Notes: generated from the letters alone by a model not told the origin. 64,000 bases of DNA from Paenibacillus senegalimassiliensis (GCF_001486585.1 NZ_LN909044.1:439488-503487); one strand, 5' to 3'; counted from the stretch's first letter, positions 1-8,649 are shown. Numbers and translations are program-made.

Positions 1-456
1 GTGCCACGCCGGGCGCAGGGAAGCCAGCGCGGCGGCAATCGCGCCGCTGCCGGTGCCGATATCGGCGGCGCGGGGCGTGCCGCCAGGCCACAGCGAATCG
101 CCTTCAAGCGCGATCCGCTCCACGAGCAGCTCCGTCTCGGGCCGGGGAATCAGCACCGCCGGATTGACCTGGAAGGTCAATCCGTAAAACTCCTGTTCCC
201 CAATAATATACTGCGCTGGCTCGCCCGCCGCTTTGCGGCGGATAACTGCCTCCCAGGCGTCTCTGCGCTCTGCCGGGAAGGGATCACGCAGGGCGGCGAG
301 ATAAGCCGCCCCCTCAAGTCCCAGCACATGGCGAAGCAGCAGTTCAACGTTGGAATCTGGCTCAGCGATACCAGCCGTAGCTAAAAAAGAAGAAGCCTCT
401 TTACGGGCTTCCCAAATGGTGACTGTTCCGGATAACCGGTAGCCTTCACTGTTCAA
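1..456 (-). CDS. prmC: Peptide chain release factor N5-glutamine methyltransferase (partial)
   Basis: The first 152 residues are visible; the 3' part lies beyond the window. PrmC/HemK methylates the glutamine of the GGQ motif in release factors RF1 and RF2, using S-adenosylmethionine, in the cytoplasm. The sequence shows the conserved IPRPETE stretch near residues 103-109 and the SAM-binding motif DIGTGSGAIAAAL near 132-144; the catalytic NPPY motif is outside the window. The start is taken as TTG at 456, preceded by GGAG at 467-470. The start lies only 5 bp after the prfA stop, and the prfA-prmC order is the usual one, so enzyme and substrate are co-expressed. Identification is firm; the exact start is likely. 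Confidence 0.9.
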   Translation of the reverse strand, partial: MNSEGYRLSGTVTIWEARKEASSFLATAGIAEPDSNVELLLRHVLGLEGAAYLAALRDPFPAERRDAWEAVIRRKAAGEPAQYIIGEQEFYGLTFQVNPAVLIPRPETELLVERIALEGDSLWPGGTPRAADIGTGSGAIAAALASLRPAWH

Positions 457-461
457 TCGTC

Positions 462-1529
462 TTATTCTCCTTTATCCATCAGATCAGCCTGCTCTGCAAT
501 CGTCAGTGCCGAAACGATATCTTCAATCTCGCCGTTCATCACTTGATCCAGCTTATGCAAAGTTAGTCCGATACGGTGATCAGTCACTCGGCTTTGCGGG
601 AAATTATAGGTCCGGATACGTTCACTGCGATCCCCGGTACCCACCTTGCTCTTCCGTTCGCCAGCGTACTTCGCTTCCTCTTCTTGACGCTTAAGGTCGA
701 AGATCCGGGCGCGAAGCACTTGCAACGCCTTCTCCTTATTGGAGTTCTGCGATTTTCCATCCTGACAGGTCGCAACGATGCCTGTCGGAATATGCGTCAC
801 CCGCACCGCCGACTTGGTGGTGTTAACGGATTGTCCGCCTGCCCCACTAGAACAGAAGGTGTCCACCCGGATATCCTTATCCATGATTTCAATATCCACA
901 TCTTCCACTTCCGGCAACACCGCAACCGTGGAGGTAGAGGTATGAATCCGTCCGCCCGATTCCGTCGTCGGGATACGCTGCACGCGATGCGCGCCGCTCT
1001 CATACTTCATCTTGCTGTAGGCTCCGCGTCCGTTGATCATGAAGATCACTTCCTTGAAGCCGCCAAGGTCACTTTCGTTCATATCCATAATATCGACACG
1101 CCAGCCTTGGGAATCGGCATAACGCGTATACATCCGGTACAAATCGGAAGCAAACAACGCCGCTTCGTCTCCACCGGCCGCACCACGAATTTCCACAATT
1201 ACGTTCTTCTCATCATTTGGATCTTTGGGAAGCAGCAGCACACGAATCTTTTCTTCCAGTTCCTGATGGCGTGCACTCAATTCCTCAATCTCCATTTTTA
1301 CCATTTCACGCATTTCATCATCCAGCTTCTCGGCTTGCATTGCCTTTGCCGCATCCAGCTCTTCAATGACATGCTTATATTCAACAAACGCCTCATAAGC
1401 CGGCTGCAAATCCGATTGTTCTTTGGAGTAATCCCGAAGCTTCTTCGAATCATTCGCCACATCCGGATCACACAGCAGCTCGCTGAGCTTCTCATAACGG
1501 TCGGCCAGGGATTGTAGTCGGTCCAACAA
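462..1529 (-). CDS. prfA: Peptide chain release factor 1
   Basis: RF1 recognises UAA and UAG in the ribosomal A site and triggers peptide release. The 355-residue protein has normal family length. It carries the GAGGQS motif (catalytic GGQ, near residue 230) and an RIPTTE stretch holding the P-x-T stop-codon reading motif typical of RF1 rather than the SPF of RF2. The start is a TTG at 1529 with AGAGAGGTGA about 8 bases upstream. The gene is followed 5 bp later by prmC, which encodes its modifying methyltransferase, so the two form an operon. Nothing is missing or truncated. Confidence 0.97.
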   Translation of the reverse strand: MLDRLQSLADRYEKLSELLCDPDVANDSKKLRDYSKEQSDLQPAYEAFVEYKHVIEELDAAKAMQAEKLDDEMREMVKMEIEELSARHQELEEKIRVLLLPKDPNDEKNVIVEIRGAAGGDEAALFASDLYRMYTRYADSQGWRVDIMDMNESDLGGFKEVIFMINGRGAYSKMKYESGAHRVQRIPTTESGGRIHTSTSTVAVLPEVEDVDIEIMDKDIRVDTFCSSGAGGQSVNTTKSAVRVTHIPTGIVATCQDGKSQNSNKEKALQVLRARIFDLKRQEEEAKYAGERKSKVGTGDRSERIRTYNFPQSRVTDHRIGLTLHKLDQVMNGEIEDIVSALTIAEQADLMDKGE

Positions 1530-2151
1530 GGGAAGTCACCTCTCTTCACATTTCACAATAATTCTTACACATAGTAATTCTTCAATAAACCGGGGTAAAC
1601 GACTTTTTATTATAGCATAAAATACGGGAATTGAATAGCTACCCCACAGGCCAATCACCTATTGTCACCTAACATATTATCACCTCTCATGCCACCCCTC
1701 ATTAATTAACGGGAAATCCTCCAGCTAAAATTCACATTTTCCCCATTGCCAAACAATTAACTGGAATTCCTCCATATAATTTCGACCATATCGCCAGAAA
1801 TAGCCTCAAAGGGTAAATTTACAAGGAGTTTTTCCCGCTAAATGCTCAAAATCAGCCTATTCACTGAAATTAGCAGGAGGATTTCCCACTCGTGTGCAAA
1901 GATTTCTTTAACACTTCATTACTTCGCTTAAATACTTCAGTAGGGCTAACTTAAGTAACGTATTCAAGCAAATTGAAGAGAAAAGCAAAATCAAGTTAAA
2001 CCCTGCGTTAGCGGCTCCCCTCCGTGGCAGATTCGAGCAGAATTCAACTTAACTCAAGGGAAATTTAACCAGTGCCACACCCGCTGTTTTCATGTAAAAT
2101 AATCTCACACTATTGAACCGGATGTTTAACAGAAGCGAGGAGGCAGCACCC
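1530..2151. other. Non-coding divergent intergenic region
   Basis: About 620 bases between the divergent prfA and LysR genes. It is AT-rich and has no convincing open frame. It contains repeat copy R1 (1701-1900). Near 2090 a TAAAAT sequence could be a -10 element for the LysR gene. Nothing else is recognised. Confidence 0.6.
1701..1900 (+). repeat. Dispersed intergenic repeat, copy R1
   Basis: Four 11-base cores start at 1712, 1763, 1825 and 1876, giving spacings of 51, 62 and 51 bp. The first two read GGAAATCCTCC and GGAATTCCTCC. The last two read GGAGTTTTTCC and GGAGGATTTCC, the reverse-complement form. Cores are generally flanked by TTA(A/G)C on the left and GCTAA-like bases on the right, so each unit is a small imperfect palindrome. 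The copy ends in CCCACTCGTGTGCAAA. The same layout recurs at 26738, 39963 and 55434 in the same orientation. Function unknown. Confidence 0.85.
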
Positions 2152-3072
2152 GTGGATATGTTGGACCTGAAAGTATTTATTGCCGTAGCCGAAACGGAGA
2201 GCATGAGCAAGGCGGCCCACTATGTCGCTTTGACACAACCTGCTGTTAGCATTCGTATCGCAGGGCTGGAGGCCGAGCTCGGCGCTTCGCTGTTTCACCG
2301 GACACGCTCCGGCGCTTTCCTGACAGAAGCGGGACGCAAATTTTACTTCTACGCCCAATATGCCCTAAGTGCCTTGGAGGCCGGGCAGGAATCCCTCCGC
2401 ATGCTATCCGCCCCGCCCACAGAAGAGAAGCTGCGCATCGGCATTGTAGAATCACTGACCCATGTAATGCTCCCCTCCATTATTCAATCCATGAAAGAGC
2501 AGGCCTCTCTAATTGAGTGGAAGATTAGCACCGGCCAATCTCTGGATCTGGCCCTTCGCACGGCTTCCGGGGAACTGGACATCTCTTTCATTAACCAAAC
2601 CTTCTCGCCACTCCCCCAGCTTCACAGCGTCAAGCTATTTGAAGAACCTCTTGCCTTCATTGGACCAAAACAACCAACATTCCCTCGCTATCGTAGCCTG
2701 GCTACCTATCTGGAGGAGGTTCCCTTTATTTTGCTCAAAAGGCATATGCCTTTGCGAGAGTTGTTGGAGCATCAGTTGTTTGCCCCCTTACGGATGTATC
2801 CCCAAAAGCTGATCGAGGTGGACGCCTCGCACGTCATTCGCCAAATGGTTGAACAAGGGACAGGCTGCTCCTTTCTGCCTGTATCTTCCCTATGGCCTTC
2901 CGGCCGAGATGCCGCTATTGAAAGAATCTCCCTACCCGAAATCCACCTGCAACAAAGCTTTTATTGTGTGTATTTACATTCTGCATCCGATCAAATCCTC
3001 AATTTGCTGCCCAATCTGCAAGCTGGCATTATTGCTCAAGTAGATCAATTCCGTAATAACGGGAATCAATAG
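2152..3072 (+). CDS. LysR-family transcriptional regulator
   Basis: A 306-residue LysR-type regulator. The winged helix-turn-helix occupies roughly residues 1-60 (SMSKAAHYVALTQPAVSIRI region), followed by a periplasmic-binding-like effector domain. The start chosen is GTG at 2152, 8 bases after GAGGAGG at 2137-2143; an upstream in-frame start at 2113 has no ribosome binding site. The gene is followed in the same direction by an SsuABC/TauABC-type importer and a cysteine hydrolase, so it most likely senses the imported compound or a derivative and controls that operon. The ligand cannot be read from sequence. Confidence 0.9.
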   Translation: MDMLDLKVFIAVAETESMSKAAHYVALTQPAVSIRIAGLEAELGASLFHRTRSGAFLTEAGRKFYFYAQYALSALEAGQESLRMLSAPPTEEKLRIGIVESLTHVMLPSIIQSMKEQASLIEWKISTGQSLDLALRTASGELDISFINQTFSPLPQLHSVKLFEEPLAFIGPKQPTFPRYRSLATYLEEVPFILLKRHMPLRELLEHQLFAPLRMYPQKLIEVDASHVIRQMVEQGTGCSFLPVSSLWPSGRDAAIERISLPEIHLQQSFYCVYLHSASDQILNLLPNLQAGIIAQVDQFRNNGNQ

Positions 3073-3152
3073 TTCACCTCTTCCACTTACCCTCAATCAT
3101 GAAGTAATGTTAATGTAATATTATCTAACATAAAAACCTCTTATCACCTAGG

Positions 3153-3186
3153 TTGTGTTATATATACTACTATGTATTTAACACAA
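3153..3186. promoter_or_regulatory. Inverted repeat at the head of the ABC importer operon
   Basis: TTGTGTTA (3153-3160) and TAACACAA (3179-3186) form perfect 8-base inverted arms around an 18-base AT-rich spacer. The right arm abuts the AAAGGAGG ribosome binding site of the ATPase gene. It could be an operator for the preceding LysR protein or an mRNA hairpin; TTGTGT with a downstream TATTTA could also serve as a promoter. Confidence 0.45.
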
Positions 3187-3197
3187 AGGAGGTGGCG

Positions 3198-4001
3198 ATG
3201 AAGATGAACCCTTACAAGATGGAGCTTGAGAATATCAGCAAAACCTATCCGTCAGCAGACGGCACCCTGGTTCAAGCACTAGGTCCGATCGATATGCGGA
3301 TTCCCAACCACCGCTTTGTCAGCATCGTTGGCCCTAGTGGCTGTGGGAAGTCCACCCTGTTCAACATCATCTCCGGGCTGCTCGACAATACGGAAGGAGC
3401 CATTTATGTCAACGGTAACCGTGTCGATGGATTGACCGGAATCACCGGTTACATGCTGCAGAAGGATTTGCTGCTTCCCTGGAGGACGATTCTGGACAAC
3501 GTCATACTTGGCCTGGAGATTCAGGGCACTTCCAAGCGGGAGGCCAAGGCCAAGGCGCTACCCCTGCTACACAAATATGGCCTGAAGGGGTTTGAGTATC
3601 ATTTCCCCGCCCAGCTCTCCGGAGGCATGAGACAGAGGGCCGCCCTGCTTCGCACCATCCTGTATGATCGCGACGTCATTTTGCTCGATGAGCCCTTCGG
3701 CGCTCTGGATGCTCAGACCCGCGCCATGATGCAAGAGTGGCTGCTCGACCTCTGGGACGACTTTCAAAAAACGATTCTCTTCGTCACCCATGACATGGAA
3801 GAGGCGATTTACCTCTCCGATGAGGTATACATTATGACCTCCCGTCCAGGCACAATCAAGCGGCATCTGATGATTGACTTGCCTCGTCCACGGAAGCCGC
3901 AGATCATCACTTCGCCGGAATTCACCCAATTGAAGGAAGAAGCACTGCGTACGCTTTCCGAAGAAACCCTCAAGGCCTATCAGCAAGAAGCTGCCGTTTA
4001 A
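3198..4001 (+). CDS. ABC transporter ATP-binding protein, SsuB/TauB/NrtD type
   Basis: The 267-residue ATPase energises import of a small organic substrate with the permease and lipoprotein encoded next to it. Walker A GPSGCGKST is near residue 45, the signature LSGGMRQR near 138, and Walker B VILLDEPFGALDA near 160, followed by a switch histidine in VTHDMEEA. This arrangement is typical of the sulfonate/taurine/nitrate/pyrimidine-precursor branch. The start ATG at 3198 sits behind AAAGGAGG (3186-3193); a 15-codon upstream extension lacks a binding site. The substrate is not decidable from the ATPase. First gene of the operon. Confidence 0.9.
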   Translation: MKMNPYKMELENISKTYPSADGTLVQALGPIDMRIPNHRFVSIVGPSGCGKSTLFNIISGLLDNTEGAIYVNGNRVDGLTGITGYMLQKDLLLPWRTILDNVILGLEIQGTSKREAKAKALPLLHKYGLKGFEYHFPAQLSGGMRQRAALLRTILYDRDVILLDEPFGALDAQTRAMMQEWLLDLWDDFQKTILFVTHDMEEAIYLSDEVYIMTSRPGTIKRHLMIDLPRPRKPQIITSPEFTQLKEEALRTLSEETLKAYQQEAAV

Positions 4002-4028
4002 TGCCAAAACAGAAAGGAGTGAGCAACG

Positions 4029-4892
4029 ATGCCAAGTGAGGATGTCGTAGAACGCAAGGGAAGCCTGAGTAAGCTAAGAAATTCTTCTGCTCCCCGCACA
4101 CGAACCAACGCCTTGAAGTACGAAATGTCCACACCCAAGCCCTGGCTGGTCAATGTTGGCCGTCTCGCGTTATTCCTGGCCGTTCTTCTGCTGTGGGAAC
4201 TGGGCGCCAGTGTTGGATTGGTCAACTCCTTCTTCTGGAGTCAGCCATCAGAGATCGCCCGCACCTGGTTGATCGGGGTACAGACGGGAGCCGTCTGGCA
4301 GGATACCTTCTATACCTTCCGATCCACCGTATACGGGTTCCTGCTAGGAACCGCAGGCGGCACGCTGCTGGGCTTATCCTTCTGGTGGTCCAAATATTAC
4401 GCCCGTATCTTTGAACCGTTCATCATTATGTTTGAAGCCATGCCCAAGCTGGCCCTTGCTCCCATCATCGTATTGGTGTTCGGGATTGGCATGGGCTCCA
4501 AGGTAGCCATGGGCTTCGCTATCACCGTCGTCATTACTACCCTGACCACTTATAACGGGGTACGGAGCGTTGACAAAGACCTGGTTCGCATGGTGTATTC
4601 TCTGGGCGCTTCCAGAATGCAGGTATTTAGTAAGGTGATCGTTCCAACGGCCATTCCCGCGATGATCTCTGCCCTGCGTATCAATATTGGATTGGCGCTT
4701 ACAGGGGCTATCGTTGGCGAATATATCGGCTCCGAGCAAGGTCTGGGCCGAATGATCTTCTATGCCGGACAAACCTACGAGATTAGTCTGATCTGGGCGA
4801 ACATCTTCAACTTGTCCATCCTGTCCATGCTGCTGTACATCCTGGTCGGCAGGCTGGAAGGGTATTTACTCAAAGGCTTCACCCACAAATAA
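4029..4892 (+). CDS. ABC transporter permease, SsuC/TauC type
   Basis: A 287-residue inner-membrane permease of the binding-protein-dependent family. After a hydrophilic N-terminus of about 45 residues come about six hydrophobic segments, with the ATPase-coupling EAA-like loop around YSLGASRMQVFSKVIVP. It starts 27 bp after the ATPase gene, with AAAGGAG upstream of the ATG. It pairs with the neighbouring ATPase and lipoprotein. Members of this family carry sulfonates, taurine, nitrate or thiamine precursors; which one applies here is not visible. Confidence 0.9.
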   Translation: MPSEDVVERKGSLSKLRNSSAPRTRTNALKYEMSTPKPWLVNVGRLALFLAVLLLWELGASVGLVNSFFWSQPSEIARTWLIGVQTGAVWQDTFYTFRSTVYGFLLGTAGGTLLGLSFWWSKYYARIFEPFIIMFEAMPKLALAPIIVLVFGIGMGSKVAMGFAITVVITTLTTYNGVRSVDKDLVRMVYSLGASRMQVFSKVIVPTAIPAMISALRINIGLALTGAIVGEYIGSEQGLGRMIFYAGQTYEISLIWANIFNLSILSMLLYILVGRLEGYLLKGFTHK

Positions 4893-4902
4893 ATCATAGA
4901 TA

Positions 4903-4919
4903 GGTTGTTCAAAAAGTCG
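4903..4919 (+). repeat. Solitary end of the MITE-like element
   Basis: GGTTGTTCAAAAAGTCG is identical to the terminal sequence of the element at 49810-49982. No second end or internal sequence is present, so this is a remnant or a chance-retained end, lying in the permease/lipoprotein gap of the importer operon. Confidence 0.6.
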
Positions 4920-4956
4920 CACATAAAGAGAACACGGATATGGAGGGGGAACTATC

Positions 4957-6018
4957 ATGAATCAACGCTCGTTATTTACTCGTCACGCTTGGCTGCTTGC
5001 CATGGCGCTAGTCATCACAATTATTGCGGGATGCGGCAGCAATGCCGCACAGAGTCCGGCACCTGCCCCGGCAGATGCTGCGGCTGGAGGCGCAGAAGCC
5101 AGCAACACAGGTGGCTCCACTTCCGTCAAGGAATTGACGATTGCCGAACCCGTTCATAGCACCGGTTACTTACCACTGTACATCGCCATTCGCAAAAATC
5201 TGTTTGACGGACTGAGCGTTAAGGCAGTAACCCTCTCCGGTGGAAGCGCGCATACCAATGCCGTCTTGACCGACCAGGCCTTTGGCTTCATCGGCGGCCC
5301 TGAGCATAATGCCTTTGCCAAAGCCAAGGGTGCCGAACTTCGGGCCATCGTCAACATTGTAAACCGGGGCAACGTTTACCTGGTAGCAAGGTCTGATCTG
5401 GACCCCGGTACAGATATCGCCGCATTTATGAAGGGCAAGACCGTAGCCGTATCCCAATACGGCGGAACGCCCAACTCGATCATCCGTTACTTGGCTGGCG
5501 AGTGGGGACTGGAACTGAACAAGGACCTGATGCTCAAGGAAGTCGATAATGGAGCCATTCCTGCTGTATTGCAACAAAGTCAGGGGGATGTAGCCGTCGT
5601 GACCGAACCTCTGTTGACACAAGGCATTGAGGAAGGCATCTGGGGCGAGCCATTCTACAATGTTCCGCAGGAGCTTGGGCCGTACGCCTACTCCACGATC
5701 AATATCAAGCTGGACAACATTACTAATGACCCCGACACTGTTGAGAAGTTTGTAGAAGGCATCCACAAGGGATTGGAATTCATACGCGACAATAAGGAAG
5801 AAAGTATGGAGATCGCCAAGCTGGAATTCCCGACGATGTCTCAGGAACTGCTTGAAGCCACCATCGACCGGTCTTACGAGGATGAAATGTGGGAGTATTC
5901 CGGCCAGATCACCGAAGAATCTGTCGCTACAGGGCTATCGGTTGTCCGAGCTGCCGGTTTGCTTAAAGACGAGAACATCGGCTATAGCGACATTGTAGAC
6001 ACCCAGTTTGTTAAATAA
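4957..6018 (+). CDS. ABC transporter substrate-binding lipoprotein (NMT1/SsuA-like)
   Basis: A 353-residue extracellular binding protein anchored by lipid. The signal peptide ends in the lipobox IIAGC with the lipidated cysteine at residue 26, followed by a low-complexity Ala/Pro/Gly linker of about 30 residues. The body has the two-lobed SsuA/NMT1 pattern (GYLPLYIAIRKNLF near residue 70). It should capture the substrate and deliver it to the permease and ATPase encoded upstream. It is separated from the permease gene by 64 bp that hold a solitary MITE end. The ligand is unknown; homologues bind sulfonates, nitrate analogues or pyrimidine derivatives. Confidence 0.9.
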   Translation: MNQRSLFTRHAWLLAMALVITIIAGCGSNAAQSPAPAPADAAAGGAEASNTGGSTSVKELTIAEPVHSTGYLPLYIAIRKNLFDGLSVKAVTLSGGSAHTNAVLTDQAFGFIGGPEHNAFAKAKGAELRAIVNIVNRGNVYLVARSDLDPGTDIAAFMKGKTVAVSQYGGTPNSIIRYLAGEWGLELNKDLMLKEVDNGAIPAVLQQSQGDVAVVTEPLLTQGIEEGIWGEPFYNVPQELGPYAYSTINIKLDNITNDPDTVEKFVEGIHKGLEFIRDNKEESMEIAKLEFPTMSQELLEATIDRSYEDEMWEYSGQITEESVATGLSVVRAAGLLKDENIGYSDIVDTQFVK

Positions 6019-6045
6019 CCACACTATTAAGGAGGCTGTATCAAT

Positions 6046-6798
6046 ATGAAAGTATGGGACCGCTTTTTGACGGATCGTGATAAGCAAGTATTCGGTAGTG
6101 CCGGTTATGACGCCAAGGCTGGCTTTGGCCAGCGCCCCGCCCTGCTAGTGATTGATGTCAGCTACGGATTTTGTGGACATGAGAAGGAACCAATTTTGGA
6201 TTCGGTCAAGCACTGGCGCAATAGTTGTGGCGAAGCCGCCTGGGAAGCCATCCCTTACATTCAGAAGCTCCTGCAAGCCGCCCGGGAGCAACGTATCCCG
6301 ATCTTCTATACCACCGGTATTGACCGCCGTCCCGATGGATTTGATGCTGGTGGCTGGCGGCGGAAGAATACTCGCTCCGCTGAAGTCGAGACCATTGCCG
6401 GATACGGGAGCAATGAAATCGTACGCGAGATTGCTCCACAGCCAGAAGATATCGTCATCGAGAAGTTGAAGCCTTCCCCTTTCCATGGCACGCCGCTGAC
6501 TGGATATTTGACCGATCTGGGTATCGACACCCTGCTCATTTGCGGAACCACAACCGGCGGATGTGTACGAGCCGGAGTTATCGATGCTTTCTCCTATAAC
6601 TACTATGTCGGTGTCGTTGAAGAGTGCACCTTTGACCGCGGCGAAGCGTCCCATGCCATTAACCTCTTCGATATGAACGCCAAGTATGCCGACGTGGTCA
6701 GCACCGAGGAAGCTGTGAACTATATGAAGCAAACCGAGAAAGGACTGCACGACAGCAAAATCGACTTCCCGGCCAGCCAGTCCAATGCCACCGTGTAA
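6046..6798 (+). CDS. Cysteine hydrolase of the isochorismatase-like family
   Basis: A 250-residue protein of the isochorismatase/N-carbamoylsarcosine amidase/maleamate amidase fold. The probable catalytic triad is Asp37 (VIDVSYGF), Lys140 (IEKLKPSPFHGT) and Cys173 (GTTTGGCVRAG). These enzymes usually cleave C-N bonds in small amides or carbamoyl compounds and release ammonia. The gene begins 27 bp after the binding-protein gene with AAGGAGG upstream and ends at a strong terminator, so it is the last gene of the importer operon. The inference is import of an amide-type nitrogen source followed by cytoplasmic hydrolysis; the exact substrate cannot be named. Confidence 0.85.
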   Translation: MKVWDRFLTDRDKQVFGSAGYDAKAGFGQRPALLVIDVSYGFCGHEKEPILDSVKHWRNSCGEAAWEAIPYIQKLLQAAREQRIPIFYTTGIDRRPDGFDAGGWRRKNTRSAEVETIAGYGSNEIVREIAPQPEDIVIEKLKPSPFHGTPLTGYLTDLGIDTLLICGTTTGGCVRAGVIDAFSYNYYVGVVEECTFDRGEASHAINLFDMNAKYADVVSTEEAVNYMKQTEKGLHDSKIDFPASQSNATV

Positions 6799-6819
6799 CC
6801 CAAGCTCAAGGAATGAAGC

Positions 6820-6855
6820 AAAGCGGAGCCCAGAGCCCCTGGGAACTCCGCTTTT
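6820..6855 (+). terminator. Rho-independent terminator of the importer-hydrolase operon
   Basis: AAAGCGGAG pairs with CTCCGCTTTT and CCCAG pairs with CTGGG inside, forming a long GC-rich stem followed by T residues. Confidence 0.85.
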
Positions 6856-6894
6856 GTTATCCCATAACGTCAATTCGCCAAGGGGGCCGCTTAT

Positions 6895-8172
6895 ATGCTG
6901 CAACCAACATCACCCATTCCTGCTAATCATCGCAACTTCATTTGGGTATCGATATCCTGCGGCCTATACTGGTTCGCCTTCTCGCTGACCAGACCCATCA
7001 TCACCTTGTATGCCGCCTCACTGGGCCTACACGGATTGTCCATCGGCATCGTGCTTGCCGTCTATGCCCTGCTACCTATGCTCGCCGCTATTCCCGGGGG
7101 ATTCATCGCTGACCGCTTCGGCAGGTCCACCGTCCTGCGCGTCGGCTCCTTCATGATGCTCGGCAGCGGCTTGTTGTACTGGATTTCAGGCGGTCCCTGG
7201 TCACTGGCTCTAGCTCAACTGCTGGCTGGTCTTGGCCAGATGGCGGTCTGGCTGGCCGTGCAAGTGTTAATTACGGAAGGTCCAGCCCAAGGCAATGAAA
7301 GCCGCTTCGCTACTTTCTCTTTGTACATGGCGATTGGCCAGATGCTCGCACCAATCCTCTCCGGCTATTTGGCTGACCATTTCGGCTACAGAATGGTGTT
7401 TGCCGGATACATCCTGACCAGCGTACTGCTCATCTTCACATCCTGGCAATGCCGGGATGAGGCACCCTCGACTGCGCCTTCCAAAGAAGCCAGTGATGCC
7501 TCTTCCTTACCGCTGGAGAACACGTGGGAGAAGATACGCCACTGGCTTGGCCAGTGTCTCGGATTGCTCCGCAACCGTAGCTTTGCCGTTATTTTATTAA
7601 CGACCTTTATCTCTTTATTCATCGTAGATGTGCGTACAGCCTATTTGCCGCTGCATCTGGAATCCCTGGGCATCTCCAATACCAAAGTCGGCTTGCTCGT
7701 ATCCATCGGTGCAGTGTCTGCCTTATTCGTCAGACCCATCTATCCACGGCTCATGGCCAGGTTAAGCTTTGGCTGGATGCTGATCCTGACCTATGCCGTC
7801 TCACTGCCGCTGTTGTTCATCGCTCCGCTGCTGACCAACTTCTACGGCATTGCAGCACTGGTGTTCATTACAGGGCTCGCTCTAGGCATCAACCAGCCGT
7901 TAACCCTATCCATGATTGCTCATTCCACCGCACCAGAGGAACGAGGGCTAGGTATTGGTCTGCGGCTGATGTCCAACCGTGCCGCCCAACTGATGGACCC
8001 TCTGCTATTCGGCTTCTTCACAGCCTTTGTAAGTCTGCAAGCCTCCTTCCTGCTAGTTGGCGTCTTATTACTCGCCTGCTGCGTGTTCACCGTGCAGCTT
8101 CATTTCTCCGCCGAGCGATCCCCCCGTTCGCCGGAACCTTATCACGACAAAAAACCGCGAGCTTCAACATAA
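6895..8172 (+). CDS. MFS transporter
   Basis: A 425-residue major facilitator superfamily protein with about twelve hydrophobic segments and the loop 2-3 motif GGFIADRFGRSTVLR near residues 72-86. It probably exports a drug-like or metabolic compound with proton exchange. It lies after the terminator of the preceding operon and is preceded by GGGGG about ten bases before ATG 6895. The stop codon lies within the loop of a terminator hairpin shared with the convergent TM2 operon. Substrate not predictable. Confidence 0.85.
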   Translation: MLQPTSPIPANHRNFIWVSISCGLYWFAFSLTRPIITLYAASLGLHGLSIGIVLAVYALLPMLAAIPGGFIADRFGRSTVLRVGSFMMLGSGLLYWISGGPWSLALAQLLAGLGQMAVWLAVQVLITEGPAQGNESRFATFSLYMAIGQMLAPILSGYLADHFGYRMVFAGYILTSVLLIFTSWQCRDEAPSTAPSKEASDASSLPLENTWEKIRHWLGQCLGLLRNRSFAVILLTTFISLFIVDVRTAYLPLHLESLGISNTKVGLLVSIGAVSALFVRPIYPRLMARLSFGWMLILTYAVSLPLLFIAPLLTNFYGIAALVFITGLALGINQPLTLSMIAHSTAPEERGLGIGLRLMSNRAAQLMDPLLFGFFTAFVSLQASFLLVGVLLLACCVFTVQLHFSAERSPRSPEPYHDKKPRAST

Positions 8173-8187
8173 TGTTGAAGCTCGCGG
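8148..8187 (-). terminator. Terminator for the TM2 operon, overlapping the MFS stop codon
   Basis: CCGCGAGCTTCAACAT (8155-8170) pairs with ATGTTGAAGCTCGCGG (8172-8187). On the minus strand the stem is followed by a T run (complement of 8148-8154). The TAA stop of the convergent MFS gene sits at 8170-8172, in the loop. Confidence 0.85.
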
Positions 8188-8223
8188 CATCCCTCTAACC
8201 TCATTTACAATCCAGCAAATCGA

Positions 8224-8649
8224 TTAAATCTTGTTGTCCGCCCCCGTACGGTGGGATATGATTTGTGAGACCAATGATTGTTCCAATCGCTCGTTCCAGG
8301 TTCGTACCATACGTGGCAGCAGACAGGCATCCACGATGACCCAGACCGTCAAACCTAATCCCATCACGAGAAAGGCTACCATCCAAACCATGAAATACAT
8401 CGTATCCGGTGAATTGTAGCTCTCCATCTCGAAGGTAATCAGGAAGATAAAATAGAAAACAAGAACCAACACAAATAAACAAAGTTGTAGAATTCCGGAG
8501 GCAATTCGTTTCATATAGAAACGGTGTACCCCCAAATGGCCAGCCAATAACATCAAGTAAGCCAGAACCAGAGATTTCTCCCGCTTATTCATCTCCGAGT
8601 TCAAGAGCATCATCTCAGTGGTGGATAGATCGCCTTTGCTATACGTCAT
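8224..8649 (-). CDS. TM2 domain membrane protein
   Basis: A 141-residue membrane protein of the TM2 family. The N-terminal half has LVLAYLMLLAGHLGVHRFYM, the usual TM2 motif of helix, Gly-His-x-Phe/Tyr turn and second helix, followed by two further hydrophobic segments, more than in minimal TM2 proteins. Its start overlaps the stop of the upstream TM2 gene by one base (TAATG), so the two are translationally coupled. No biochemical role is established for this family in bacteria. Confidence 0.85.
   Translation of the reverse strand: MTYSKGDLSTTEMMLLNSEMNKREKSLVLAYLMLLAGHLGVHRFYMKRIASGILQLCLFVLVLVFYFIFLITFEMESYNSPDTMYFMVWMVAFLVMGLGLTVWVIVDACLLPRMVRTWNERLEQSLVSQIISHRTGADNKI

Noticed and set aside
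1701-1900. CRISPR array interpretation of the spaced cores
   Set aside because: Cores are only 11 bp, alternate in orientation, number four, and spacers are related between copies; no cas genes are present.
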